Source: Methanomassiliicoccaceae archaeon (lineage in GTDB: Archaea > Thermoplasmatota > Thermoplasmata > Methanomassiliicoccales > Methanomethylophilaceae). From it: a stretch of DNA of 44,189 bases. Every line of letters begins with the position of its first letter. Within the stretch, counting starts at the first letter, position 1. A model generated the notes under the pieces. The model was not told the DNA's origin. It did not search any database and saw nothing but the letters and a program-made list of their open reading frames with translations. Positions 25,169 to 33,919 of this stretch are shown here, in pieces. Made by a program: the position numbers and the translations under genes. The stretch spans positions 1-44,189 of the forward strand of contig JAEEJP010000095.1 of NCBI GenBank assembly GCA_016281925.1, given 5' to 3'.

Positions 25169-25251
25169 CGCGGAGAGGGAGATTCGAACTCCCGAGGAAT
25201 TCTCCACCGGTTTTCAAGACCGGCGCCGTGGGCCAGCTGGGCTACCTCCGC
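25169..25251 (-). tRNA. tRNA-Ser (anticodon TGA)
   Basis: Type II tRNA on the minus strand: acceptor GCGGAGG/TCTCCGC, anticodon stem CCGGT/ACCGG enclosing CTTGAAA, long variable arm, T arm with AGTTCGAAT, discriminator G as in Ser tRNAs. CCA is not encoded. Confidence 0.97.
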
Positions 25252-25335
25252 AGCAGCTCTGTTTATGCCCAATCCATATAAGTTTCTTTCCAGCGGACCG
25301 TTCCCGAAATATAGTTGCGGCGCAGTCTTCCATCT

Positions 25336-25992
25336 GTGATCGGGATATTCAGCAACATCGCCAACCGTACCGGCCCCGGGCTCGCGCTCCAGGAGATGCT
25401 GTACGGATACATCATGGCGATGCTTTTCATATCGGCTGCCAGATTCGGCCTGATTCAGATAACGGACGCCACGGATCTGGTGGTCCTGATGATAGGGATG
25501 GATTTCACGTGGGGCGCCATAGACTGCATACTGTTCTATTTGGTAGATACCTTCGATCAGAAGCGGATGCTCAAGGATCTCAGATCCGACGTATCGGCGG
25601 CTGAGAAAGCGGAGATGATCGACGGTGATTTCGACTGCAGCCCTCTGGATCTGATAGAAGAGAATTCAAGGCGCAGGATATGCATGGAAGTCGCGTCCTC
25701 CCCGCTTGAAAGCAGCGAGGTCATGCGCAAAGACAGGAGACGCATGTTTACCAGCGCCGTCTATTGCTTCATCGCCACGGTGACCCCTCTGGTGCCGGCT
25801 GTCCTGCCGCTCCTGCTGATAGACGACCTCTACGACGCCATGTTTGTCGCATCCGCCATATCGTCCGCGATGATGTTCGTGGTCGGATGGCACTTCGGCA
25901 AATACATAGGCGTCAAAGGATGGAAATCCGGGACGCTGATAGCCGCGGTAGCCTTCCTGATAACTCTGGCGGCCACGTTCACCGGCGGATGA
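25336..25992 (+). CDS. VIT/CCC1-like membrane protein
   Basis: 218 residues from GTG 25336; AAATATAG about 25 nt upstream supports a leaderless start there rather than TTG 25315. About five hydrophobic segments: two before residue ~75 (GYIMAMLFISAARFG, LVVLMIGMDFTWGAIDCILF) and three after ~145. Between them is an acidic cytosolic domain (LRSDVSAAEKAEMIDGDF) like the metal-binding loop of vacuolar iron transporter relatives. Iron or manganese handling is plausible but untested. Its end overlaps the convergent helicase gene by 14 bp. Confidence 0.7.
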   Translation: MIGIFSNIANRTGPGLALQEMLYGYIMAMLFISAARFGLIQITDATDLVVLMIGMDFTWGAIDCILFYLVDTFDQKRMLKDLRSDVSAAEKAEMIDGDFDCSPLDLIEENSRRRICMEVASSPLESSEVMRKDRRRMFTSAVYCFIATVTPLVPAVLPLLLIDDLYDAMFVASAISSAMMFVVGWHFGKYIGVKGWKSGTLIAAVAFLITLAATFTGG

Positions 25993-28051
25993 AGAACTTC
26001 GCCGAATCCCCTGCCGGATCCTCTGACAACGATGCGTCCAGCTGCTTGGCGTAGCGGGACGTGCGGCTGTCGAGGATGACCGCCATACCCCTGTCGGTCT
26101 CGGTCCTTATCAGGCGGCCTATCGCCTGCTTCATCTTTCTCATGGCCGGGACCTCGCTGCAGTAAAGCCAACCTTTGCCTGCGCCGTATCTTTCGTCGTA
26201 CATCGCCGACATCGCCTGCATCTCCGGCGACGGAGGCGGGAAGGGGATGCCGACTATAACGGCGAAGCAAAGCTCGTCCCCGGGGAAATCGATGCCTTCG
26301 GCGACAGACCCTCCCATGACCGAGAAGAAAACGCCGTTCCTTCCGGCGCGGAATTGGGAGAGGGCATCCATCGTCTTCCTGAGGTTCCTGGCCTCCTCCC
26401 AGTACATGTCTTTGCTGAGGTGGATCTCGATATAATGGCGCATCATCCTCATGTTGTTGTATGAAGTGAAGAAAACAAGGGTATTCTTGTCCACGGATTC
26501 GCACAGATTGACGATGTATCTCTCGATGCGGTTCTGCATTCCCGGGTCGGCTTTCATGTCCGCCTGCCGGGTGGTCACGTCGCCGACGTAGATCACTTTC
26601 CTGTTTTCAGGCGGGAAAGGCGACGGATATGTGCGGCACCTGGTGGTCTCGGGGAGACCCAGGACCCTCGCGTATTGGTTCAGCGGCTGCAGCGTGCCCG
26701 ACATATGGACGGATCCGGGGACGCTTCTGAGGAACACCGAAATCTCCACGGGATCAATGCAGGCAGCGCTAAGATATTCGCCGTCCTGATCGATCTTAAG
26801 CGATCTTACGAATCTTCTGGAAGATGCGGAGCACCAGTTCTGTAGCGCATGGCCCAGTGTCTCCAATTCCGACAGCCTGGCCTCACCTTTCTCCATGAGA
26901 TATTGGCTCCTTTCCTCTCCGATTTCGGCTATGATGTCCAGGGCCGTGATGAAATCGCCGCGTCCCATCCCGAATTTGGCCATCATCCTTTCCTCTATGA
27001 AGTCCCCGTCGAAGACGTATTCCCTCTGGCCCAGACCTATCTTTTCGTTGGCAACTGCTCTTACGCTGTTCTTGAAATACCCGATAAAATCGGCCATCTT
27101 GATTCCGGGAGCCACGTCTGCGTTCTTCATGGAATTGCATTCGTCTATGGCCGAATCGATCAGCCTGGAATTGATTTCGAAGCTTTCCTCGCCGCGGGCA
27201 GAATCGATGAAGTTGTGGGCCTCATCTATGATCAGGACTACTCCGGTAGCATCCCCCGCGGTATTGAGATTGGCGAGAAGATTCACCCTGATGTCCTTGG
27301 AAAGGATATGGACGTAAGGGACGGCGATCACGTCCATCTTGCGCATCAGCGCCTTCTTGGCTTCGTATGGGCAGGCCCCCAGCTTTTCGCAGTATCTGTC
27401 CAGCGCCTCCGAGGTGGGGAACTCCTTTTTGCAATATTCCTCAATGGCTGGAAGCTCTGTTTTGACTCTGTCGAAATATCTGCATCCTCCGGCCTGGCCT
27501 CTGGTGCTTTTCTGTTTCCTTTCGTCGCACATCATCGATAAGACGTTCGGCGAGAGAGATTCGAAGCCCGGAGAGCCGCGGTATAGGGGGCATGACTTAT
27601 TCCTACCTGTGACTGCGATGCCCGAGACCTGCCTTATAGTCCCTATGGATCTCAGCTCCCTCATCACCTGATCGCTCTGGGATATGGTTCTGGTGAGATA
27701 GACTATCTTTTTGCCGCGTTCCTTGGCATGTTCCAGGGATGCCGCCAATGACACTATAGTCTTTCCAGTTCCTGTCCCCGATTCCATCACTATATGGCGG
27801 CCGCCGTTCAGCGCGTTGCGGATGTCCTCTATGATCGCCATCTGGCATCCGCGGGGCTCGTAAGGCATGTACGGCGCGCCTTCGACCTCAGTGGTTTTCG
27901 GCGGAGCAGAGGGCCCGGCCTCGCCCATCGCATCGAATAGGCAGCTTTGGCTGGATACCGATGTCGAATCCACCGGAGCGCCGCAGGAGCGGCATTTCCC
28001 GCTTCCGGGGGGCAATAGGCTTTTGCATCTTTTACAGAAAAGGCCCTGCAT
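25979..28051 (-). CDS. XPD/DinG-type Fe-S DNA helicase with N-terminal zinc ribbon
   Basis: 690 residues. Superfamily 2 5'-3' helicase. Residues 6-23 form a zinc ribbon (CxxC...CxxC). Walker A SGTGTGKT is at 91-98, an Fe-S insertion with candidate ligands C154, C175, C190 and C227 follows, then DEAH at 276-279. C-terminal motifs include VHMSGTLQPL, GGSVAEGIDFPGDEL and the motif VI region QAIGRLIRTETDRG. It probably acts in DNA repair, like archaeal XPD/Rad3. The leader carries two ACTATAGT palindromes 32 bp apart (28147-28190), a candidate operator. I found no in-frame CGA in the gene. Confidence 0.93.
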   Translation of the reverse strand: MQGLFCKRCKSLLPPGSGKCRSCGAPVDSTSVSSQSCLFDAMGEAGPSAPPKTTEVEGAPYMPYEPRGCQMAIIEDIRNALNGGRHIVMESGTGTGKTIVSLAASLEHAKERGKKIVYLTRTISQSDQVMRELRSIGTIRQVSGIAVTGRNKSCPLYRGSPGFESLSPNVLSMMCDERKQKSTRGQAGGCRYFDRVKTELPAIEEYCKKEFPTSEALDRYCEKLGACPYEAKKALMRKMDVIAVPYVHILSKDIRVNLLANLNTAGDATGVVLIIDEAHNFIDSARGEESFEINSRLIDSAIDECNSMKNADVAPGIKMADFIGYFKNSVRAVANEKIGLGQREYVFDGDFIEERMMAKFGMGRGDFITALDIIAEIGEERSQYLMEKGEARLSELETLGHALQNWCSASSRRFVRSLKIDQDGEYLSAACIDPVEISVFLRSVPGSVHMSGTLQPLNQYARVLGLPETTRCRTYPSPFPPENRKVIYVGDVTTRQADMKADPGMQNRIERYIVNLCESVDKNTLVFFTSYNNMRMMRHYIEIHLSKDMYWEEARNLRKTMDALSQFRAGRNGVFFSVMGGSVAEGIDFPGDELCFAVIVGIPFPPPSPEMQAMSAMYDERYGAGKGWLYCSEVPAMRKMKQAIGRLIRTETDRGMAVILDSRTSRYAKQLDASLSEDPAGDSAKFFIRR

Positions 28052-28146
28052 GCAGCTCAATCGGCTTGACGATTATAATCTTTCGTCAGGTTTCTTCGAG
28101 ACGGAAATCGGCGAATGCGGCGCCTGCAGGTCTATTGTGGAAAATC

Positions 28147-28190
28147 AGACTATAGTGTCACTCGTACTCATTATTCTAGTACTATAGTCT
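28147..28190. promoter_or_regulatory. Paired palindromic operator-like sites
   Basis: AGACTATAGT (28147-28156) and its exact reverse complement ACTATAGTCT (28181-28190) form an inverted repeat. Each also contains the 8-bp palindrome ACTATAGT. The palindromes are 32 bp apart centre to centre, about three helical turns, and lie 95-140 bp upstream of the helicase start, right after the TPR gene stop. This geometry suits two dimers bound on one face of the DNA. Confidence 0.55.
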
Positions 28191-28195
28191 ACCAT

Positions 28196-29125
28196 TCAAA
28201 AATCGAGGGAGGGGCCGTTCTGCCCGTCTTCGCGGTCGCTGACATTCCTGTCCATGTATTCTTGGGCGCCTTTCAGGGTCAGCTTCACCGCTTTCATGAG
28301 ATATTTCTCCGCTTCGCCGACTTTTCCGAGCTTAATGAATTCGGCGGCAACGTTGTGGCATATATCGGAAGCTTCGCTCATATCGTTCAGGATGCCGTTC
28401 TCATGCATCTTTTCGATGATGAGGATGGCTTTGTCAGAATCCTCCACGAAACGATCCATCATCCCCATATCCAGATCGCATTCGGCTTTGGACATGTATG
28501 TGGCGGCCAGGAGCTCTACGTCCTCCAATCTCCCGGTCTTCATGAGGTCCATGCCGATTTCTGCCGCTTCCCCGTAGTACTTCTCGGCAAGCTCGGCATC
28601 GCCTGCGTCGTCATATGTTTCGCCTACCATATTTAGCGTCTCCATCCTGCGGTTTCTCATCCACGGGTCCATCTTGCCGTATGTCATGTCCATGGCCTTT
28701 TTCAGGAAAGGGATGCTGTCCGTCGTATGGCTGAATTCCAGAAGTATTTCTGCGGAATCGAGGCACATGGTGACCACCCCTTTGGCATCGAAATGTCTGG
28801 ATGACGGGCCTATCCATTCCAGGCGTGCGGCAGCATCGGCATAATGATCCTGAGGATCTATCCCGAAATGGCTGCAGAGCCTGCCCAGCTCGGTCTTCAT
28901 CTTCACAAATGTGCCGTCATCCGAGCCGATGCGGGATTCGATATCCGATGCCGTCTCGAGATCGTCCAATGCCGACGTGTAATGCTCCATCATGCCGAGG
29001 ATGCACCCCCGGTTGACGTAGGCTTCCAGAAGCTCCTCAGAGTCTCCTCCGGATTCCAGAGCGTTGACTTTTTCGTTGTATTCTGAAAGAGCTTTGTCGA
29101 GATAGTCTTCAGGCACCTCTGGCAT
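28196..29125 (-). CDS. TPR-like repeat protein
   Basis: 309 residues, all helical, with TPR-type helix pairs (AYVNRGCILGMMEHYTSAL, LNMVGETYDDAGDAELAEKYYGEA, ICHNVAAEFIKLGKVGEAEKYLMKA). It has no signal peptide or membrane segment, so it is probably a cytoplasmic scaffold. CATATATACGG about 27 nt before ATG 29125 supports a leaderless start. It lies upstream of the helicase on the same strand with a ~145-bp gap holding palindromic sites, so it is probably a separate transcript. The partner is unknown. Confidence 0.75.
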   Translation of the reverse strand: MPEVPEDYLDKALSEYNEKVNALESGGDSEELLEAYVNRGCILGMMEHYTSALDDLETASDIESRIGSDDGTFVKMKTELGRLCSHFGIDPQDHYADAAARLEWIGPSSRHFDAKGVVTMCLDSAEILLEFSHTTDSIPFLKKAMDMTYGKMDPWMRNRRMETLNMVGETYDDAGDAELAEKYYGEAAEIGMDLMKTGRLEDVELLAATYMSKAECDLDMGMMDRFVEDSDKAILIIEKMHENGILNDMSEASDICHNVAAEFIKLGKVGEAEKYLMKAVKLTLKGAQEYMDRNVSDREDGQNGPSLDF

Positions 29126-29218
29126 GCATCATGCAACTGCGAAGCCCGTATATATGTTGGGCTTTATGTTTCACGATAAACCGTCATTTTTATAATGATA
29201 CATCAATGATGGAGGCGC

Positions 29219-30553
29219 ATGAAGCAGAAAAGGGTCCTGGCGATCCACGACATATCATGCGTCGGAAAATGCTCGCTCACAGTGGCTCTTCCGATCATTT
29301 CGGCCGCCGGAGAGGAATGCGCCGTCCTCCCCACCGCCGTGCTGTCCACGCATACCGGGGGTTTCACCGGATATACTTTCAGGGATCTTACCGAGGACAT
29401 CGAGCCGATCGGAGCCCACTGGGATTCACTGGATCTGAGGATGGATGCGGTCTACACCGGATTCCTGGGATCTTTCGAGCAGATCGATCTCGTAAAGAAT
29501 CTTATAGACAGTCTCCCCGGTCCGAGGCCCGCCGTCTATGTGGATCCGGTGATGGCCGACAAAGGGAAGATGTACGCGATTTTCGGCCCGGATTTTCCTG
29601 CCGGCATGAGGAGCCTCTGCGAAAAGGCGGACCTGATAATGCCCAATCTGACCGAACTGGCGTTCATGCTCGGTTTCGAGTATGAGGAAGGCCCGTATTC
29701 CGAGGGATACATCGAAAGCGTATTCGATAGGGCGGAAGTTCTCGGTGTCCCGCGCATCGTCATAACCGGGGTAAGCTTCGAGCCCGGGAGATTGGGGGCT
29801 GTATGGAAGGATTACCGCACCGGCGAGACAGGAAGCTACATGAGGGACGAAGTGCCCGGCTATTACCATGGGACGGGCGATATCTTCGGCTCCGCTCTTG
29901 TGGGGGCGATGGAAGCCGGGGTTCCGCTCGGAGATTCCGTCTCCATCGCCATCGATCTCACCGTAGGAAGCATCATCCGCACTTATTCCGCCCGCACGGA
30001 CGTGAGATTCGGCGTCAATTTCGAATGCGGTCTGCTTGGATATGCGTATTCCATCAGAGACAAGGCGCCGGTGCGCGTGGCTTCTGCCGCAGAAGACCTG
30101 GAATCGATAGAGCGCATGGCGCAGGCCATATGGCACGAGGCATACCGGAACATCGTCCCCGAGAGCCAGATAAATTATATGCTGACCAGATTCCAGTCCG
30201 CGGAGGCGATCGCGGAGCAGCTGTCTAAAGGATACGCCTACGACATCGCCCGCACCGACGGGAATGACGTCGGATATGTAGGGTACAGACTGGACGGAAA
30301 CGATCTGTTCGTATCGAAGATCTATGTCATGGCCCAGCACAGAAAGGAAGGGATCGGAAAGGCTCTCCTTCAGATGGCTTTCGAAGCCGGGAAAGCGGCC
30401 GGGGCGGATCGCATGCACCTCACGGTCAACAAAAACAATTCAAAGGCCATCGCGTTCTACGAGAGCATGGGCTTGAAAAAGATCTCCGAATCGAAGACCG
30501 ACATAGGCGAGGGTTTCTTCATGGACGATTTCATCATGGGGCGCGGGATTTGA
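29219..30553 (+). CDS. Pyridoxal/pyridoxamine kinase fused to a GNAT acetyltransferase
   Basis: 444 residues. Residues ~1-280 are a PdxY/PdxK-type ribokinase-fold kinase: AIHDISCVGKCSLTVALP, PTAVLSTHTGGF, YVDPVMADKGK, LIMPNLTE and the anion hole/catalytic HGTGDIFGSALVGA. Residues ~286-444 are a GNAT domain with YVMAQHRKEGIGKALLQMA as the acetyl-CoA pyrophosphate loop and NKNNSKAIAFYESMGLKK at the end. Each half is full length and the join is in frame, so this looks like a true fusion. It suggests PLP salvage coupled to acetylation of an unknown substrate. GGAGG precedes ATG 29219. The stop overlaps the next start (TTGA). Confidence 0.9.
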   Translation: MKQKRVLAIHDISCVGKCSLTVALPIISAAGEECAVLPTAVLSTHTGGFTGYTFRDLTEDIEPIGAHWDSLDLRMDAVYTGFLGSFEQIDLVKNLIDSLPGPRPAVYVDPVMADKGKMYAIFGPDFPAGMRSLCEKADLIMPNLTELAFMLGFEYEEGPYSEGYIESVFDRAEVLGVPRIVITGVSFEPGRLGAVWKDYRTGETGSYMRDEVPGYYHGTGDIFGSALVGAMEAGVPLGDSVSIAIDLTVGSIIRTYSARTDVRFGVNFECGLLGYAYSIRDKAPVRVASAAEDLESIERMAQAIWHEAYRNIVPESQINYMLTRFQSAEAIAEQLSKGYAYDIARTDGNDVGYVGYRLDGNDLFVSKIYVMAQHRKEGIGKALLQMAFEAGKAAGADRMHLTVNKNNSKAIAFYESMGLKKISESKTDIGEGFFMDDFIMGRGI

Positions 30554-31698
30554 GCTCCGAAGAGCTGTTCGCGGAAGGATACAGGCTGTATTCCGAAGCG
30601 GAATCCCCTGCCGACCTCGAAAAGGCCCGCAGCCTCCTCGGTATGGCCGCCATGGAAGGTCATGCAATGGCCCAGGACATCCTGGGGAACATGTATGAGG
30701 ACGGAGACGGCGTGGAGGAAGATCTGGCCACCGCCGCTCACCTTTATTCCCAATCCGCGGATCAGGGCTGCCACAAAGGCATTTTCGATCTGGGGATGCT
30801 CATCCTCGACGGCAGAGGCGTGCCCAAAGACGAGTTGCGCGCGTTCTCGATGATCAGAAAGGCCGCGGAAAGCCGGGATCCCGACCACCTGTTCATGCTG
30901 TCCGTCCTTTACCTCAAAGGCATAGGCACAGAAAAGGATGAGAAAGAGGCCCTCAGGCTTCTGAAGGAATCGGCAGAGCTCGGGAGCTCCGAAGCCAAGG
31001 CAAACCTGGGCGCGATGATGCTTTCGGGAGACGGCCTGCCCAAAGATGAGGAGGGCGCTTTCGGCCTTCTTAAGGAGGCGGCAGAGGACGGGGAATGCTC
31101 GGCGATGTGCAACCTCGGGATGATGTATGAAGGCGGACTCTGGGTAGGCAGAGATCTGGATGCTGCTCTTTCCTATTACAGGCAGGCGGCCGATCTGGGC
31201 TATTGCCCGGCGTACTACCACATGGCCGTGCTTGCCGGCGAAGGCCTGACAGACATCGCCGACGCCGACCCCGACGGCATCCTCGGCGAGGTGGCCGGGG
31301 GCGGAGAAGCGGAAGCCATCGCGGCTTTGGGCGAGGCGTACTATCACGGCGACGGCGTCGGTTCTGACCTGGAGATGGCCGCCCAGTATTTCCGTGCGGG
31401 TACCGATCTAGACGTCCCGTCGTGCATGTACAACCTGGGGGTCATGATAATCCGCGGCGAAGCCGATGCCGAATACGACGGAGAGGAATACGATCTCATC
31501 CTGGCCGCGGCCGACGCCGGATACGGGCCCGCAGAAGAGCTGGCTTCGCGTTCCGGGGAAGGGAACCGATGTTCATACCGGCAACCGAGAAAGAAGTCCG
31601 CGCCAGAGGATGGGATTCTCTCGACGTCATACTCGTCTCCGGCGACACATACACCGACAATTCCTACAACGGGACGGCTGTGGTCGGCCATTGGCTGA
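30550..31698 (+). CDS. Sel1-repeat protein 1
   Basis: Starts at TTG 30550, overlapping the previous stop codon. About nine Sel1 repeats (GNMYEDGDGVEEDLATAAHLY, SVLYLKGIGTEKDEKEAL and so on) build a helical solenoid for protein contacts. No signal peptide, so cytoplasmic. Conventional translation runs 382 residues and overlaps ygiQ by 130 bp, but Sel1-like sequence stops near residue 339. Codon 340 is CGA (31567-31569), the first in-frame CGA of the gene, and its A begins the ygiQ ATG. CGATG thus replaces the expected TGATG overlap. I take 30550-31566 as the true coding span. Confidence 0.85.
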   Translation: MSSEELFAEGYRLYSEAESPADLEKARSLLGMAAMEGHAMAQDILGNMYEDGDGVEEDLATAAHLYSQSADQGCHKGIFDLGMLILDGRGVPKDELRAFSMIRKAAESRDPDHLFMLSVLYLKGIGTEKDEKEALRLLKESAELGSSEAKANLGAMMLSGDGLPKDEEGAFGLLKEAAEDGECSAMCNLGMMYEGGLWVGRDLDAALSYYRQAADLGYCPAYYHMAVLAGEGLTDIADADPDGILGEVAGGGEAEAIAALGEAYYHGDGVGSDLEMAAQYFRAGTDLDVPSCMYNLGVMIIRGEADAEYDGEEYDLILAAADAGYGPAEELASRSGEGNRCSYRQPRKKSAPEDGILSTSYSSPATHTPTIPTTGRLWSAIG

Positions 31699-33638
31699 TT
31701 GACCACGGATTCAGGGCCGGAATGATCGCCCAGCCAAGGCTGGATTCTCCGGAAGACATACTGCGCCTCGGAACCCCAGAACTGTTCTGGTCGGTATCCG
31801 CCGGCTGCGTGGATTCCATGGTGGCCAACTATACGCCGACGAACAGGCGCAGGAAAGACGACGACTTCACTCCCGGAGGGGCCAACAGCCGCCGCCCCGA
31901 CCGCGCCTGCATCGCATATTCCAATCTCATCAAGAGATACGCCAAAGGGAAGCCGATAATCCTGGGCGGAATCGAGGCCAGCCTGCGCCGCATAGCGCAT
32001 TACGACATGTGGGACAATGCAGTCCGCCGCTCGGTCCTTCTGGATTCCAAGGCCGACGCCATCGTATACGGCATGGGCGAGCTTTCCAATCTGGAGATCG
32101 CCCAGAGAATCCGCGGCGGGAAGGATTGGAAGGATGTCAGGGGGATCTGCTACATGTCGTCCGAGCTGCCTGAGCCTTCGGTGATTCTCCCGCCATATGA
32201 GGAATGCGCTTCAGACACGGAGGCATTCGCGGAGATGTTCCGCATATTCAGGGACAATTCGGATCCCGTATCCGGCAGGAGGATGGCCCAGGCATACGGG
32301 AAAAGGTATCTCGTCCATAACCGTCCGCAGAGGCTGATGACCCAGAAGGAGCTGGATTCAGCCTACGAATCCGACTACGAGAACGCTGTGCACCCTCTGT
32401 ACGCCTCCCAGGGGAAGGTGAAGGCAATGGATACCGTCAGGAATTCGATAACCACCCACCGCGGATGCTACGGGGACTGCTCTTTCTGCGCCATAGCCGT
32501 CCATCAGGGGCGGGCGGTGGTCTCCCGCTCGGAAGAATCCATACTTAGGGAAGCAAGAAAGCTCGCGTCGAATCCCTCATTCAACGGGATCATCCAGGAC
32601 ATAGGCGGGCCGACAGCCAATATGTACGGCATAGACTGCCCGGTGAAATCCATCGCAGGAGCCTGCAAGGACAGGAGATGCCTATTCCCTGCCCCGTGCC
32701 CCAGGCTTCCGATAGACCATTCCTCCCAGACGGAGCTTCTGAAAAAGATCTCGGCGATACCCGGGGTGAGGAAAGCCTTCGTCAACTCCGGCATCCGCTA
32801 CGACATGATCGCCGCTGACTCCGGCGGAGGACAGGAATACCTCGACGAGCTGGTCATACGCCACGTCTCCGGACAGATGAAGATAGCTCCGGAGCACATT
32901 TCTGACAGAGTCCTGCGCCTGATGGGGAAGCCTCCCAGAGGTGTCCTCGAGGATTTCAGGGAGATGTTCGCGGACTCCTGCTCCAGATGCGGCTCGAAGC
33001 AGTATCTGACGTACTATTTCATCGCTGCCCATCCCGGCTGCACCGAAGACGATATGAGGGATCTGGCCGATTATTGCCGCCGCGTCCTCAGAACCAACCC
33101 GGAGCAGGTCCAGATCTTCACCCCGACGCCGTCCACAGTCTCGACGATGATGTACCATTGCGGGAAGGATCTCCGCGGGAAATATGTGGGATCGGAGCAT
33201 TCCATGCAGAGGAAACAGAGGCAAAAGGACATATTGGTCCCGAGGAATGCCAGGAAACGATGGAGATCGACGTCAGGATATCCGGGAAGAAGACCCCAGT
33301 CAGGGTTGATTTCGAGGATACGGGGAGCAGAATCTGCCGCTACGGCGTCGAAGGCGGGAAGCGGTTCGCGGCTCTGTCCGATTACCTTTCGGATTCGCCG
33401 CCGGAAGTGGTGGAGGACATCCTGGCCTGCCTATTCAGCGGGAAGAAAACGTCCCCGGATATTTTCCGGGAATACGTGTCGTCCGACGAATTCATTCTGG
33501 CGAAAAGGCCGCTGTTTCTGGAGCGCGGCGGATTCACATGCACTTCCGAAGGCGATTTCCGCAGCCTGTCGGATTCCGCCCAGAGGCTCTACGATTCGGG
33601 GCTGCTGGGGGCCGACGATTTCAGCAACACATACATAA
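31569..33638 (+). CDS. YgiQ family radical SAM protein (UPF0313)
   Basis: Radical SAM enzyme of unknown reaction. N-terminal DVILVSGDTYTDNSYNGTAVVGHWL, then SAGCVDSMVANYTP and GGIEASLRRIAHYD, the cluster motif C-x3-C-x2-C in RGCYGDCSFCAI, and IAPEHISDRVLRLMGKP, all typical. Family proteins end soon after the PFTG/MQK-like segment, here QRKQRQKDILVP. Conventional translation instead continues to 690 residues, through ~125 Arg/Ser/Trp-rich residues out of frame over the SprT-like gene. Codon 564 is CGA (33258-33260), the only in-frame CGA I saw, and its A starts the next ATG (CGATG). The real protein is probably 563 residues. Confidence 0.9.
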   Translation: MFIPATEKEVRARGWDSLDVILVSGDTYTDNSYNGTAVVGHWLIDHGFRAGMIAQPRLDSPEDILRLGTPELFWSVSAGCVDSMVANYTPTNRRRKDDDFTPGGANSRRPDRACIAYSNLIKRYAKGKPIILGGIEASLRRIAHYDMWDNAVRRSVLLDSKADAIVYGMGELSNLEIAQRIRGGKDWKDVRGICYMSSELPEPSVILPPYEECASDTEAFAEMFRIFRDNSDPVSGRRMAQAYGKRYLVHNRPQRLMTQKELDSAYESDYENAVHPLYASQGKVKAMDTVRNSITTHRGCYGDCSFCAIAVHQGRAVVSRSEESILREARKLASNPSFNGIIQDIGGPTANMYGIDCPVKSIAGACKDRRCLFPAPCPRLPIDHSSQTELLKKISAIPGVRKAFVNSGIRYDMIAADSGGGQEYLDELVIRHVSGQMKIAPEHISDRVLRLMGKPPRGVLEDFREMFADSCSRCGSKQYLTYYFIAAHPGCTEDDMRDLADYCRRVLRTNPEQVQIFTPTPSTVSTMMYHCGKDLRGKYVGSEHSMQRKQRQKDILVPRNARKRWRSTSGYPGRRPQSGLISRIRGAESAATASKAGSGSRLCPITFRIRRRKWWRTSWPAYSAGRKRPRIFSGNTCRPTNSFWRKGRCFWSAADSHALPKAISAACRIPPRGSTIRGCWGPTISATHT

Positions 33639-33895
33639 CCTGGACCAAGAGGAAGACCCGGAGGGTCCTCGGCAGATGCTATCCGATGTTCCGCGTCATT
33701 TCGATATCTCCCATCCTTGATTCCGGCAGCGTCCCGGAAGACTGCCTGGATTTCGTCGTCTACCATGAGTTCCTCCATATCAGGCAGGGGCTGATGTTCG
33801 GCAGACGCTATCACAATACGGATTTCCGCCGCCAGGAACGCGAGTTCCCCGGCTACGACAGCATCCAAAAAGTGCTGTCGAGGCTCGGAAGTTAA
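33260..33895 (+). CDS. SprT-like zinc metalloprotease-fold protein
   Basis: 211 residues. FVVYHEFLHIRQG contains HExxH, and HNTDFRRQEREFPGY downstream supplies the third His region, as in SprT/WLM-type metallopeptidases. The fold acts on DNA-protein crosslinks in some relatives, but the target here is unknown. Residues 1-90 (MEIDVRISGKKTPVRVDFED) form an unassigned N-domain. Its start overlaps the end of ygiQ, and its reading frame is clearly coding across the whole overlap, so the ygiQ extension over it cannot be genuine. Confidence 0.8.
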   Translation: MEIDVRISGKKTPVRVDFEDTGSRICRYGVEGGKRFAALSDYLSDSPPEVVEDILACLFSGKKTSPDIFREYVSSDEFILAKRPLFLERGGFTCTSEGDFRSLSDSAQRLYDSGLLGADDFSNTYITWTKRKTRRVLGRCYPMFRVISISPILDSGSVPEDCLDFVVYHEFLHIRQGLMFGRRYHNTDFRRQEREFPGYDSIQKVLSRLGS

Positions 33896-33919
33896 TAATC
33901 GCTGCGCATATGGCAGGCC

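Noticed and set aside
31569-33638. Frameshift or indel in ygiQ as the reason for its long overlap
   Set aside because: No indel is needed: the frame is correct up to codon 563 and a CGA sits exactly at the expected stop position overlapping the next ATG.
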